Of a stretch of DNA of 56,701 nt, positions 16,473 to 26,247 are shown in pieces. Origin of the DNA: Clostridia bacterium. GTDB lineage: Bacteria; Bacillota; Clostridia; Caldicoprobacterales; Caldicoprobacteraceae. Below the pieces are notes generated by a model that was not told the origin of the DNA, did no database searches, and saw only the letters and a program-made list of their open reading frames with translations. The first letter of the stretch is position 1, and the number at the start of each line of letters is the position of its first letter. The stretch is taken from assembly GCA_017577715.1 (NCBI GenBank), contig PKRC01000012.1, positions 1-56,701 on the forward strand, in the 5' to 3' direction. The translations under genes were made by a program, and so were the position numbers.

Positions 16473-17618
16473 GTGAAAATTCTAACCGGTGGGAAGGTTT
16501 ATTTAGAGGGGAAATGGCAATGCAATGTAGACATAGTGGTAGAAGAGGGAAAAATTTTGGATGTTGCCCCTAGAGGGAAATACGCTGAAGGGGAAGTTAT
16601 AGACGTCAAGGGGAATTATGTATGCCCGGGTTTTATAGATATTCACGTTCATGGATGTAAAGGTCGAGACGTCATGGATGGCAGCGTGGAATCCCTTGAA
16701 GTAATGTCAGAGTTTATGGCCCAGCACGGTACCACGGCTTTTTTAGCTACCACCACAACTCATGGGAGGGAAGAGATAAGGAAAAGCTTGGAGGCAGTAG
16801 GCGATGCCCTACATAAGGATATCAAGGGAGCTCAGATTCTCGGGATTCATCTGGAAGGCCCTTTTATTAGCCCCAATGCGAAAGGTGCCCATGATGAAAA
16901 ACGCATACTTGCACCCAGCCGTGAGAATTTTAGGGGGCTGGTAGGGGATTACGAGGGAATTATAAAGATGGTTACCATGGCCCCCGAGGCCGAAGGAGCA
17001 AGGGAACTGGTGAACTATTTAACGGATAAAGGTATATTGGTATCCATGGGGCATACGATGGCGAATTATGAGCAGTGTATGGCTGGGTTCGAGTGGGGGA
17101 TGACCCATGTCACCCACTTATACAATGCTATGTCACCATTTAAACACAGGGAACCTGGAGCGGTAGGGGCTGCTTTAGATAGGGACGGGGTTACGGTGGA
17201 ACTCATTGCTGACTTGGTTCACGTGCACCCTGCTGCACTGAGAATAGCTGTGGCTATAAAGGGTAGCGATAAAGTGGCACTTATAACTGATGCCATGTCG
17301 GCTACGGGAATGGGCGATGGTGACTATATCTTAGGTGGGCTGGAAGTGGTGGTAAAAGAAGGGGTAGCCCGATTAAAAGATGGAGGCAACCTTGCGGGCA
17401 GTACCCTTACCCAGGATCAAGCCCTGCGCAACTTGGTTTTGATAGGGATACCGCTGGAGGATGCCGTCAAAATGCTCACCGAAGTGCCGGCCGACATCAT
17501 AGGCATCGGGGATAAAAAGGGCAGGATAAAGAAAGGCCTGGATGCTGATTTGGTCATTTTGGATGAAAAGCTGCATGTCAATTGTGTGTTTATAAAAGGA
17601 ATACAGATCCAATCGTAG
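16473..17618 (+). CDS. nagA: N-acetylglucosamine-6-phosphate deacetylase
   Basis: 381 residues from GTG 16473, with GGGGGG 9 nt upstream; this matches the usual family length, whereas ATG 16443 would add ten residues. Amidohydrolase fold with metal and substrate motifs: FIDIHVHGCKGRDVMD, GIHLEGPFISPNAKGAH (metal Glu), SMGHTMANYEQ (metal His), THLYNAMSPF and LITDAMSATGM (catalytic Asp). It converts GlcNAc-6-P to glucosamine-6-P and acetate, feeding amino-sugar use or cell-wall recycling. nagB is absent here, but a NagZ-like hexosaminidase lies at 50.6 kb. An MFS transporter follows 23 bp later. Confidence 0.92.
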   Translation: MKILTGGKVYLEGKWQCNVDIVVEEGKILDVAPRGKYAEGEVIDVKGNYVCPGFIDIHVHGCKGRDVMDGSVESLEVMSEFMAQHGTTAFLATTTTHGREEIRKSLEAVGDALHKDIKGAQILGIHLEGPFISPNAKGAHDEKRILAPSRENFRGLVGDYEGIIKMVTMAPEAEGARELVNYLTDKGILVSMGHTMANYEQCMAGFEWGMTHVTHLYNAMSPFKHREPGAVGAALDRDGVTVELIADLVHVHPAALRIAVAIKGSDKVALITDAMSATGMGDGDYILGGLEVVVKEGVARLKDGGNLAGSTLTQDQALRNLVLIGIPLEDAVKMLTEVPADIIGIGDKKGRIKKGLDADLVILDEKLHVNCVFIKGIQIQS

Positions 17619-17641
17619 TATCTAATGGGGGATATAACGCC

Positions 17642-19027
17642 GTGAAAGGCAAATTTTTGCTTTTTAAGGAGCTAGATATTACACAGCAGCTCAGGGAAGA
17701 CCTCAATAGGATTGTATGGGGGGCTAGTCTTGGCATAGTGTTTTTTGTATGCCTCAGTGGTGCCCCCTTTGCCGGCTTTGTACGCGCTCTTGGAGTCAGC
17801 GAGCTGATGTATGGTATTTTGATGTCGTTTCCGGTGGTGAGCGGCGTATTTCAGGTGCTAGCGGCTTATGTGCTGGAGTCCACAGGAGCCAGGAAAAAGC
17901 TGTTTTTTCTTGGCGGCTTCTTTCAGCGCCTTTCCATAATTCCCGTCGTGCTCCTTCCGCTTATTATTCCTGAAGAGCTGAAGGGGCTGACCGTAGGCCT
18001 CATAGTGTTTTTTTTGCTGATTTCAGCAGTGGGCGGCGCTTTCAACGGCGTGACCTTTATGTCCTGGATGGCGGCACTTGTGCCATTAAAAATACGCGGG
18101 CGATTTTTCAGCCAGCGCCAGATGATGTTCACCTTTAGCGGTATGGTGGGGGGAGTGCTTGCAAGCTGGGTACTGGATCGCATAGGCGGTTTTGTTGGCT
18201 TTGCGGTGGTATTCGTCATAGTGACTATATTTGCTGTAATGGATATCCTTTGTTTTATCCGAGTGTATGACCCGCCAATGGCAAAACCGCAGCATCAGCT
18301 GTGCCTGAAAAAGATGTGGAACGTTGCGTTACGGCACTCAAATTTCAGACGGTATTTGATTTTTTGGGCGGTATGGGTGTTTGGCGTCAGTATCGCTGGG
18401 CCGTTTTTTAATGCCTATATGATCGATTATTTGAAGATGAGCTATCTGGAAATTACCCTCTATACTCAGGTAGTTAGCAATATCCTCACCATATTTGTCG
18501 TACGAAAATGGGGTATGCTGATTGATACCTTTGGCAACAAGCCAGTGCTGCGCGTTTGTGGTACGGTGGCATCTGCTCTTCCTTTTCTATGGCTGTTGGC
18601 TACTCCAGAGAATTATATGATTATCCCCTTTATACACGTTTTTACCGGTATATTCTGGAGTGGGATTGATTTGACCTCCAATAACCTGGTAATGAGCCTT
18701 TCACCTGACGAAAATCGCTCATTTTATCTGGCTAGCTTTTCAATGGTGACGTCGGTGGTGGGCAGTATAGTGGCTTATGCCCTTGGTGGCTTGTTTATGG
18801 AGGTTACAGCTGAGCTGGCCAGAAGTTTAGATATTGTAATTTTTGGGCATCGTCTTACCAATTATCATATGCTGTTCATACTTTCTGCTGTCATACGGTT
18901 TATAGCCATAACCTTCCTGGTGTCTCCCATACATGAAGATGAATCGGTTGAGCCTAAGGAGATGATTCGCCGTTCCATCCACATGATTGCGGAAAGGAAA
19001 GGGAAGTTCCAAAAGGCTCAGGGATGA
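17642..19027 (+). CDS. MFS transporter
   Basis: 461 residues from GTG 17642 (ATGGGGGATA upstream), rather than from the upstream in-frame codon at 17582 that overlaps nagA. Twelve or so hydrophobic spans; an MFS-like loop KIRGRFFSQRQ after span 4 and GTFGNKP-like IDTFGNKPVLR in the second half. No drug- or sugar-specific motif is visible. Its close position after nagA suggests uptake of an amino sugar or muropeptide piece, but that is inference. Confidence 0.8.
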   Translation: MKGKFLLFKELDITQQLREDLNRIVWGASLGIVFFVCLSGAPFAGFVRALGVSELMYGILMSFPVVSGVFQVLAAYVLESTGARKKLFFLGGFFQRLSIIPVVLLPLIIPEELKGLTVGLIVFFLLISAVGGAFNGVTFMSWMAALVPLKIRGRFFSQRQMMFTFSGMVGGVLASWVLDRIGGFVGFAVVFVIVTIFAVMDILCFIRVYDPPMAKPQHQLCLKKMWNVALRHSNFRRYLIFWAVWVFGVSIAGPFFNAYMIDYLKMSYLEITLYTQVVSNILTIFVVRKWGMLIDTFGNKPVLRVCGTVASALPFLWLLATPENYMIIPFIHVFTGIFWSGIDLTSNNLVMSLSPDENRSFYLASFSMVTSVVGSIVAYALGGLFMEVTAELARSLDIVIFGHRLTNYHMLFILSAVIRFIAITFLVSPIHEDESVEPKEMIRRSIHMIAERKGKFQKAQG

Positions 19028-19053
19028 AAGCAGCTGTATGGGATGCAGTACCT

Positions 19054-21417
19054 TTAGGGGTTGTGCTGCCTTAAAATTTTCGAAGAAAGCTCTTTGGATA
19101 TCAACTTGAAAGTGTAAGGATAAAAGCCCAACAGGCTTTTTATGTTCTCCTCTAAGTTGTAGTAAAAATTGAGTATTTTTTCCCTTTCATGCTCGGTTAG
19201 CTGATAGTTGCCAAATTGATTTTTTACTACCAGCTGGCATATGTCCATCATAGAACCGGCAGGATTGGCAAGCCAGGTATCTACTCTCTGTGCATAAGAA
19301 TAGGGGGTTTCTCCTTTGCGCATAGGGAAGCCATAAAGGGTAAGGAGCCACAGTATTTGCCTGTAGCAATAGCTGAGCTGCTGCTTGAAAGGCAGCTTTT
19401 TTATTTTTCTCCAGCGGAGCATATCCCATATTCTAAGCCCTGCCATACCGGCTCCTACCACGACAAGCGGCGTAAGCAAGACCAATAAAACCCAGGGTGT
19501 TTTGCCTGTTGATGATGAATTGATTGGGCTGGCTATTTCAGAATTTAAATCGGATTGGTAGTTGTTAAACTGTTCACCCTGTATCCATGGATAAGGAGGT
19601 TCATCCCAATAATAGCCGGGGTATTCATCCTGATGTTGACCCGTTAGGCCCTGTTGATTTTGCGATTGGGGAGTGGGATCAAAAGTCAGCCAGCCCACCT
19701 TTGGGAAATATATCTCCACCCATGCATGGCCGTTAAGCTTTTTGACCTCGTAAAGGTTTTCCTTATAAGGCTGAGAGGGCATCTTGAAGCCTTCTATATA
19801 CCGGGTGGGCAACCCTACAATTCTGCCCATCACCGCCATTGCTGTGGCAAAGTAGGTGCAATACCCCCTTTTGAGCTCAAATAAGAAGTAATCGACAAAG
19901 TCCACGTCAGGGGGGGTATAAGGGGGTTGCAGGGTATAGCCGTAATTTTGTTGTAGGTAGGCCTGAAGGGCCAGCGCCTTGGCCAAAGGCGATTCTATTC
20001 CTCGCGTAATTCTGTAGGCCAGTTCAACAACCCTTGAAGGTATGGTATCGGGCACCTCCGTGTAGTGTTCCTGTATGTAAAGCAGCTTTTCTCGGTTGGC
20101 ACCTTCCCATAGGGATTGTTGTGAGATGGGCTTATGCCAGTCGATAATGGGGGTATAACTTTCAATGAAGCTCTGGAATGCCGGATCTTCAATGGCCGGC
20201 ACGCTGACGTGAAGTATATAGCTCTCTGATGCCGAGATATCCCTCGTGGTAAAGGTTTCTCCCTTGCCGTTGAAATAGGGGGTAAAACCTCCCCAGCTTT
20301 TCTGTATGGTGACACCTTCAAGGCGCTGAGCGTTGAATATCACCGACGTTTCAATGCCGGTATGGCTCACCGAAGCTTTTACGGGAATGAAAAAGCGATC
20401 CTTAAGCTGGCGGCTTAGATCTTCCCATATGGGCTCATCCCAATCAAACACTTGGCTATACTCGTTTTCCCAGCTTATGCTGCCCAGCTTATATCGTTTA
20501 TCTTCTATGGAGTTTTGCCAGCCACCGCCCGTGTACTCATTGAGTATGGTGCCCCTTAAGTATAGGGGGGCAGTGGCTATTACCCTCAATGCCACGTCGC
20601 CGCTTATTATTACGGGCCCGCCCAGCTCTTCCGATGAAGATGGAAAGCCGGTCTGAGAAAGGCGAAATGGCTGCCTGGGTTTTGAAAAAGCAGACCATTC
20701 CGACCACATGTCGCTTATATCTTCAACCGTCTGCTCGAGGAAATCCCATTTGAGGTGCCGTGTATCATCTGGTAACAATATTGACGACGTTAAAATTATG
20801 GCTATGGCCAGGGGAAGCGTTGAGATTTGCCATACTCCAAAATCGGGCATGCTGTAGTGTCGGGAAAGCCTCCTGTACTGTTTTGCGCCCAACATCATAA
20901 GCCATCCTAAAAGTACTGGCCACAGCCACGGTAATATCTGGGTATGGCCCAAAGCCCATTCTATGGTTATAATGCCAGCACACAGGATGGATGATATAAC
21001 CAGCAATTCATGCTTTATGGTTAGCAGATATACAACAAAAGATAAGATGAATACTATAAACCAGGTGCTTGGGAACACATGCTGTGCTTCTAAGGAGGCC
21101 ATACCAAGGGTATACTCCATTAACCACTTGAAAAGGTTTAATATTTCGTCCAATCGGCCCTTGACAGCAAAATATCTCAAAAGGATTCCTACACTTATAG
21201 CCGTTGCTGCTGTCAGGATTATCAAGGTCAGGCGGCTGGAGAAGTAAATTGAAAGGGCTATGTAAAATGCGGTTACCATCAGCAGTATAGCCCAATATGG
21301 GACTGGAAAATCCAGGGATACCAGTATGGACTTTGCCAGTCCGCTTACCATGAGGGTGAATATCAGCCATTTCATTATGTAGTTAAGCACGGGATTGAAT
21401 GTGGATTTTTGGCTCAT
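19054..21417 (-). CDS. Transglutaminase-like membrane protein (TgpA/DUF3488 type)
   Basis: 787 residues. About seven N-terminal membrane spans (1-215), an extracytoplasmic region, a transglutaminase core with the triad Cys in RGYCTYFATAMA (about 520), His in NGHAWVEIYF (about 564) and Asp in LTFDPTP (about 580), another span near 650-675 and a cytosolic DUF4129-like tail. It overlaps the upstream DUF58 gene by 4 bp. With moxR and DUF58 it forms a conserved three-gene set whose biochemical role is unsettled; the exposed thiol-protease-like domain suggests protein crosslinking or cleavage outside the membrane. Confidence 0.88.
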   Translation of the reverse strand: MSQKSTFNPVLNYIMKWLIFTLMVSGLAKSILVSLDFPVPYWAILLMVTAFYIALSIYFSSRLTLIILTAATAISVGILLRYFAVKGRLDEILNLFKWLMEYTLGMASLEAQHVFPSTWFIVFILSFVVYLLTIKHELLVISSILCAGIITIEWALGHTQILPWLWPVLLGWLMMLGAKQYRRLSRHYSMPDFGVWQISTLPLAIAIILTSSILLPDDTRHLKWDFLEQTVEDISDMWSEWSAFSKPRQPFRLSQTGFPSSSEELGGPVIISGDVALRVIATAPLYLRGTILNEYTGGGWQNSIEDKRYKLGSISWENEYSQVFDWDEPIWEDLSRQLKDRFFIPVKASVSHTGIETSVIFNAQRLEGVTIQKSWGGFTPYFNGKGETFTTRDISASESYILHVSVPAIEDPAFQSFIESYTPIIDWHKPISQQSLWEGANREKLLYIQEHYTEVPDTIPSRVVELAYRITRGIESPLAKALALQAYLQQNYGYTLQPPYTPPDVDFVDYFLFELKRGYCTYFATAMAVMGRIVGLPTRYIEGFKMPSQPYKENLYEVKKLNGHAWVEIYFPKVGWLTFDPTPQSQNQQGLTGQHQDEYPGYYWDEPPYPWIQGEQFNNYQSDLNSEIASPINSSSTGKTPWVLLVLLTPLVVVGAGMAGLRIWDMLRWRKIKKLPFKQQLSYCYRQILWLLTLYGFPMRKGETPYSYAQRVDTWLANPAGSMMDICQLVVKNQFGNYQLTEHEREKILNFYYNLEENIKSLLGFYPYTFKLISKELSSKILRQHNP

Positions 21418-22625
21418 AGTTCGCTCACCAGTACCTCGTCTATTCGTTCATCGGTATGAAGGGGGAAACAAGGTATTTCTCGCCTGTTTAGCTCGTCAAT
21501 CATGCGCTTTGTATCTTCCTTCAGCTCGGGACTATGATATATCAAAAAAACCAGAGGGTGTATATTGGACTGTTTTAGCAGACACAGGCGGTTGAACAGT
21601 TGGTAGCTCATATCATGGACGATGAGCACAACGCTCTGCCCTTTGTTGAATCCATGAGATTCCATGGAAAGTATCTCGTCCATGCGGAAAGGGCTGTTAA
21701 AGGGCAACGCTGCCAGATAGTCAAAAAAGCGATTGAAATCACCTGGATTCCTGCCGCTGAGCTGTTGCCGTTCCATGTGATAGATTATCAGCTGCAGCGA
21801 AAGCCATTTTGAGAGTACAAAGTGTATGAGAGCCACAGCGCATTCTATCATCTGGTCTTCCACCTTGTAGCGGGCTATCCCTTCAGAAGGGAAGGGGAAT
21901 GTCTCCAAGAACATGAGTATTTGTGGCTGGGTGTTGGTTTCATAGTTTTTGACGTACAAGGCCTGTAATTTGGCGGATACTTTCCAATGGATTTTTTTAA
22001 GGGGGTCACCGTAGTGATACTGGCGTATATCGCTTAGGGATGAGGGCTCCTCTGTTGGCAAAAATTCCTGCCTGGTGGTGCCTTCGGCTTGAATTTGAGG
22101 CAATGGAAGGCTGGTTAACCTGATGACTCTTGGTGCTACGCTTAGCTTAAGAGGCTTGTAATACGAACGGTTGAGCAGGTTGGTGTAAAAGGTAAACAGG
22201 CCGAAAGGGTCGCCAACCTCCACGCCGATGATGCCCAACGTGTAGTCGCCTCTCAATTCGCATGTGAATTCCTCTTTGATTTCACCATAATGGAAGGGAA
22301 GGATGCACAGGACTTCTTCTTTTACCTCGTTTATCAGGGCAGATTGGGGTATTTGATAGAACACCTTGATGTATGGGTATATGAATGGCTTGTCATTGTG
22401 TATCTGTATAATCAGTGAAGCCCGGTCTCCTTTTGTTGCCTGCTCAGGGGTTACCCTCTGCAGATACCGGAAATCCATGAGTACCCACAGGTTAGTGATG
22501 AGGGCGTAGAATATGAGCGATGCAATTACTGCAAAGCCCATGAAGAATATCTTTTCCCCGCTATAAAGCCCCAACCCCAATAAAAGCGTTCCAAGGCTGA
22601 TAATAAAGGCGCGTACATGCTTCAT
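21414..22625 (-). CDS. DUF58 domain protein
   Basis: 403 residues. Two N-terminal membrane spans (about 7-50), a beta-rich region, then the DUF58 core (FLPTEEPSSLSDIRQYHYGD, then PLKKIHWKVSAKL, about 185-235), which resembles a von Willebrand A fold and serves as partner of MoxR ATPases. Starts with ATG 22625, 2 bp after the moxR stop. Confidence 0.88.
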   Translation of the reverse strand: MKHVRAFIISLGTLLLGLGLYSGEKIFFMGFAVIASLIFYALITNLWVLMDFRYLQRVTPEQATKGDRASLIIQIHNDKPFIYPYIKVFYQIPQSALINEVKEEVLCILPFHYGEIKEEFTCELRGDYTLGIIGVEVGDPFGLFTFYTNLLNRSYYKPLKLSVAPRVIRLTSLPLPQIQAEGTTRQEFLPTEEPSSLSDIRQYHYGDPLKKIHWKVSAKLQALYVKNYETNTQPQILMFLETFPFPSEGIARYKVEDQMIECAVALIHFVLSKWLSLQLIIYHMERQQLSGRNPGDFNRFFDYLAALPFNSPFRMDEILSMESHGFNKGQSVVLIVHDMSYQLFNRLCLLKQSNIHPLVFLIYHSPELKEDTKRMIDELNRREIPCFPLHTDERIDEVLVSEL

Positions 22626-22627
22626 GG

Positions 22628-23566
22628 TCAGATCACTGGCACGTATACCGAATTTAGGATTGATCTTAAAATTCGCTCGGCAGTCAAGTCTTTAAGACGC
22701 GCTTCGGGTTTTAGTATCAAGCGGTGGGACAGGACCGGGATCACCATTTTCTGCACATCATCGGGTATGACGTAGTCCCTGCCCTCCAGTAGGGCATGTG
22801 CCTGTGAGGCACGCATAAGGGCGATGGCGCCTCGCGGACTTGCGCCCAATGTCAGGTCCTTGTGTTCGCGGGTACACGCAACCAGCTCGGCTATGTATTC
22901 CTTTATGCCTTCTGCTACATTTATGTGTCTAACCTGCTGTTGAAGCTCTAAAATCTGCTGTGCATCGGCTACCGGCTTTAAATCCTCCATGGGGTTTTGA
23001 GTTTGAAACCGGGAGAGTATGAACATCTCCTCCCGCTTGGTAGGGTAACCTAGTGATACTTTGATGAAAAAGCGATCCAGCTGAGCTTCAGGCAGGGGAA
23101 AGGTACCTATGTATTCGATGGGATTTTGGGTAGCCAGCACGATGAAAGGCTTTGGTACAGGGTAGGACTTGCCATCCACAGTTACCTGGTGTTCTTCCAT
23201 GACTTCAAGAAGGCTAGCCTGGGTCTTGGGCGAGGTGCGGTTGATCTCATCGGCCAGTATGACCTGGCTCATTATCATCCCCGGTTTGAATTCCATTTCG
23301 CCGGTTTTGAAGTTATACATGGTAAAGCCAGTTATATCCGAGGGCATGATGTCGGGCGTGAACTGGATGCGTTTAAAGGATAGGTTGAGGGATTTGGCAA
23401 GGCATGATACCAAAGTAGTCTTGCCAACGCCGGGGACATCTTCGATGAGCACATGACCTCCCGCCAGAAGAGCAATTAGGATGAGCTGTATGACGTGGCT
23501 CTTCCCTACTATTACCTTTTCTATATTTTCCTGTATATCCTTGACGAGTTTCTGAGGATCGTTCAT
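22628..23566 (-). CDS. moxR: MoxR family AAA+ ATPase
   Basis: 312 residues, first gene of the minus operon. Walker A GVPGVGKTTLV-type (VPGVGKTTLVSCLA, about 43-56), Walker B ILADEINRTSPKTQASLLE (about 107-125), sensor 1 VLATQNPIEYIGTFPLPEAQ and sensor 2 region GASPRGAIAL. MoxR proteins act as chaperones that activate or assemble partner complexes through their DUF58/VWA partners, encoded next. Confidence 0.92.
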   Translation of the reverse strand: MNDPQKLVKDIQENIEKVIVGKSHVIQLILIALLAGGHVLIEDVPGVGKTTLVSCLAKSLNLSFKRIQFTPDIMPSDITGFTMYNFKTGEMEFKPGMIMSQVILADEINRTSPKTQASLLEVMEEHQVTVDGKSYPVPKPFIVLATQNPIEYIGTFPLPEAQLDRFFIKVSLGYPTKREEMFILSRFQTQNPMEDLKPVADAQQILELQQQVRHINVAEGIKEYIAELVACTREHKDLTLGASPRGAIALMRASQAHALLEGRDYVIPDDVQKMVIPVLSHRLILKPEARLKDLTAERILRSILNSVYVPVI

Positions 23567-23985
23567 CTTTTTGCCTACCTTCTTGTTTTATAATTTATTT
23601 GCACGATGGCGCTCTTGTGTTGATCAAGAATAATGTAGGATTAAATGTTACGTTGTGGATTTTAAGGATTGCAGCACTTTGTATTAACTGCTGAGATCAT
23701 TGATTGTATTATTGGTTCAAATAATTGGTAGTGTCAAAAGCGATTGATTGTGCGTTTTAAGATGTCCAGGATGTTTAAAAATATTATACCATATATGAGC
23801 ATCAAAACGAATTGCTGCCTTATTATTTTATGACCTCATTTTGCGCTTTTTGGCCAAATTTCGTGATATAATAAACCCAAAGAGTGCTGGTTAAGCGGCT
23901 TAGGTCAGGCATGATGCTCAAATAGATATATAAACTTAAAGTATAAGAGCTTAACGCCTTTTTGTAGAGAAGAAGGTGGGTTGCA
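23567..23985. promoter_or_regulatory. Divergent intergenic region between moxR and birA
   Basis: For the minus strand, an extended -10 TGGTATAAT (TATAAT at 23788-23783) would serve moxR with a leader of about 215 nt. For the plus strand, TGATATAAT (TATAAT at 23867-23872) would serve birA, leader about 110 nt. Neither has a strong -35. No biotin-operator-like dyad was recognised. The rest is AT-rich without a gene. Confidence 0.5.
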
Positions 23986-24975
23986 ATGAGAGATGTAGTG
24001 CTTAACATTTTGCTGGATAATTTGGGGCACTTCGTTTCAGGTGAGGACATAAGCAGGCAGCTGGGTATAACCCGGGCTGCCGTATGGAAATACATAAAGC
24101 TATTGCAGAGCCAAGGATATCCGATAGAATCGTCTACTAAAAAGGGATACTGCTTAAGGCAGGTCCCGGATATTCTGGACGATGCGTTACTCCTTCGTGG
24201 GCTCGATACTTCAGTTCTCGGAAGAAAAATGGAGATACATTCTTCCATAGGCTCTACCAATGCGCGGGCTAAGGAGCTGGCATTGAATGGAGCACCCGAG
24301 GGGACGGTGGTCATTGCCGATGAACAGGTACAAGGGCGAGGGCGGTTAGGGCGCAGCTGGATATCGCCGCCCGGCAAGGGCATATGGATGTCAGTGGTAT
24401 TGAGGCCTCGGCTGTTTCCACAGCAGGCCTCGAGGATAACCATCATGACTGCCGTTGCAGTAGCCAATGCCTTGAAGCGTTCAGCTCAGATTGAGGTGGG
24501 CATCAAATGGCCCAATGACATAGTATGCGGAGGGAAAAAGCTGTGCGGCATTTTGAACGAGGTGCATGCCGAACCCCAGGTTATACACTATGCTGTTGTT
24601 GGGATAGGGTTAAATGTCAATTTTTCGCAGGAGGATTTGCCCGATAGTATAAAGGATTTGGCCACCTCGTTGAAAATAGAGAAGGACAAGGAATTTTGCC
24701 GTGTGGACATAATAAGGGCCATACTGCAAGAGATGGAAAAAAGCTATTTACAAAGGTTGAACAATGATAGATTTACCGAGCTTTTAAAGGAGTATGAGGC
24801 GCATTCGGTCATATTGGGGAAGCGAGTTCGGGTAATTGGTATTGGCAGTGAACTTTCAGGGTATGCCGAGGGATTTGGTGAGGATGGTTCTTTGATACTT
24901 CGGCTGGACGACGGCCGCCTGGAAACAATACTGGCGGGAGATGTATCCATAAGGGGGGAAAGCAGCTATGTATGA
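23986..24975 (+). CDS. birA: Bifunctional biotin-protein ligase / biotin operon repressor
   Basis: 329 residues, ATG 23986 after AGAAGGTGGG. N-terminal winged helix (about 1-60, SGEDISRQLGITRAAVWKYI) binds DNA; the ligase domain contains STNARAKE, the adenylate loop GRGRLGRSWISPPGKGIW (about 116-133), KWPNDI and KKLCGILNE; a small C-terminal SH3-like domain closes it. It makes biotinyl-AMP and biotinylates carboxylase carrier proteins, and with biotin represses biotin genes. It overlaps the next gene by 8 bp. Confidence 0.93.
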   Translation: MRDVVLNILLDNLGHFVSGEDISRQLGITRAAVWKYIKLLQSQGYPIESSTKKGYCLRQVPDILDDALLLRGLDTSVLGRKMEIHSSIGSTNARAKELALNGAPEGTVVIADEQVQGRGRLGRSWISPPGKGIWMSVVLRPRLFPQQASRITIMTAVAVANALKRSAQIEVGIKWPNDIVCGGKKLCGILNEVHAEPQVIHYAVVGIGLNVNFSQEDLPDSIKDLATSLKIEKDKEFCRVDIIRAILQEMEKSYLQRLNNDRFTELLKEYEAHSVILGKRVRVIGIGSELSGYAEGFGEDGSLILRLDDGRLETILAGDVSIRGESSYV

Positions 24976-25891
24976 TGGGAAAATCACCGACGTGCCCGGC
25001 ATTGAAGTGGGACATGCGCAGGATTTTCACGCTAAAACGGGCTGTACCGTAGTCATAAGCAGGGGAGGGGCGGTAGGCGGCGTGGATGTTCGAGGCTCGG
25101 CGCCCGGTACCAGGGAGACCGACCTTATGCGACCCATGAATCTGGTGGAGAAGGTCCATGCTGTGGTGCTATGCGGCGGCAGCGCTTTTGGATTGGCTGC
25201 AGCAGGTGGCGTGATGAGGTACTTGGAAGAGCAGGGAATAGGATTTGATACAGGTGTGGCCAAGGTGCCCATTGTAGCCGGTGCCGTGATATTTGATTTG
25301 GGGTATGGAGATTGGCGCGTTCGACCCGACGAGAGGATGGGCTATGAGGCGTGTTTGAATGCCAGCACAGGGCATGTGCCTCAGGGCAGCGTGGGCGCAG
25401 GGACAGGAGCTACCGTTGGCAAAATACTGGGGATGGAGGGCTGTATGAAGGGAGGGGTTGGCACCTCCAGCATTAGATTGCCCGGAGGCATTGTGGTAGG
25501 GGCCATAGTGGTGGTAAATGCCTTAGGAGATGTGGTTGATCCTCAAACCGGGAGAATATTAGCGGGCGCTCGGGATCCAAAAACGGGCGAATTCATAAAT
25601 ACATGGAGATTTATGTTAAAAGGCAATGCCACAAAAGATGCAACGTTTGGTAACACCACAGTTGGTGTGGTGGCTACCAATGCTTACCTTACCAAAGAGC
25701 AGGCCAACAAGGTGGCTTCTATGGCTCATGACGGGCTGGCGCTGACCATAAGGCCTGTACATACCATGCTGGATGGCGATACCATCTTTGCTCTGTCCAC
25801 CGGCCAAATAGAGGGTGATGTTACCGTCATTGGCACGGCAGCAGCTGAGGCCATTGCCAGGGCGGTGGTCAATGCCGTAAAGAATGCTTAA
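24968..25891 (+). CDS. P1 family (S58, DmpA-type) aminopeptidase
   Basis: 307 residues, ATG 24968 inside the birA end. Self-processing Ntn hydrolase: conserved GCTVVISRGGAVGGVDVRGS and LCGGSAFGLAAAGGVMRYLE near the N-terminus, GAGTGATVGK, KGGVGTSS and the autocleavage site FGNTTVGVVATNA, where Thr230 after Asn229 should become the nucleophile of the beta chain. Members hydrolyse N-terminal D-/L-amino acids or beta-peptides; this short (about 300 aa) form is a cytosolic type of unknown substrate. The link with birA is probably just operon sharing. Confidence 0.88.
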   Translation: MYDGKITDVPGIEVGHAQDFHAKTGCTVVISRGGAVGGVDVRGSAPGTRETDLMRPMNLVEKVHAVVLCGGSAFGLAAAGGVMRYLEEQGIGFDTGVAKVPIVAGAVIFDLGYGDWRVRPDERMGYEACLNASTGHVPQGSVGAGTGATVGKILGMEGCMKGGVGTSSIRLPGGIVVGAIVVVNALGDVVDPQTGRILAGARDPKTGEFINTWRFMLKGNATKDATFGNTTVGVVATNAYLTKEQANKVASMAHDGLALTIRPVHTMLDGDTIFALSTGQIEGDVTVIGTAAAEAIARAVVNAVKNA

Positions 25892-26247
25892 ATTGATTTT
25901 GAATATGTTAATTTTATGAGGAAAAGAGAGAAAATAGCTATAACTTATGGGTAAATGCGTGAAATAGCAATAAATGGGAATATAAAATGATATACGGTAG
26001 ATTACTATGATTTGTATTTGTTGACGGCTAAGAAAAAGTCATTTAATATAATAGAGACTTTTGACAATTTCATCTTTCAGGCACTTTGCTTTTCAGGCCT
26101 TTGTTCATGTCACAACATCTGAAGGCCCTTCTCGACAAAAGATGATAGGGTGAAAATATAACGGTAAAGAGATAGCCGTAAAATGGCCGGGGAGCCTTGA
26201 AAGGCAGGTGCTTTTAAATCATGAATAAGAAGTGGGGGTAGTTTTAT
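25892..26247 (+). promoter_or_regulatory. Long leader of the ABC exporter operon
   Basis: Promoter TTGACG (26021-26026), 17 bp, TAATAT (26044-26049). The resulting leader of about 190 nt holds GC-rich self-complementary pieces (CAGGCCTTT at 26094, GAAGGCCC at 26121, GCCTTGAAAGGC at 26193-26204) and two tiny frames: ATG 26108, 12 codons (MSQHLKALLDKR), and GTG 26208, 6 codons behind GAAAGGCAG. I recognise no known riboswitch. Upstream of the promoter nothing was found. Confidence 0.4.

Noticed and set aside
17582..17641. N-terminal extension of the MFS gene into nagA
   Set aside because: No ribosome site before 17582, while GTG 17642 has one and gives a normal length.
26050..26247. Known riboswitch or T-box upstream of the ABC exporter
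   Set aside because: No T-box AGGGTGGNACCGCG or other consensus core was found; only GGGTGAAAATA, which does not match.
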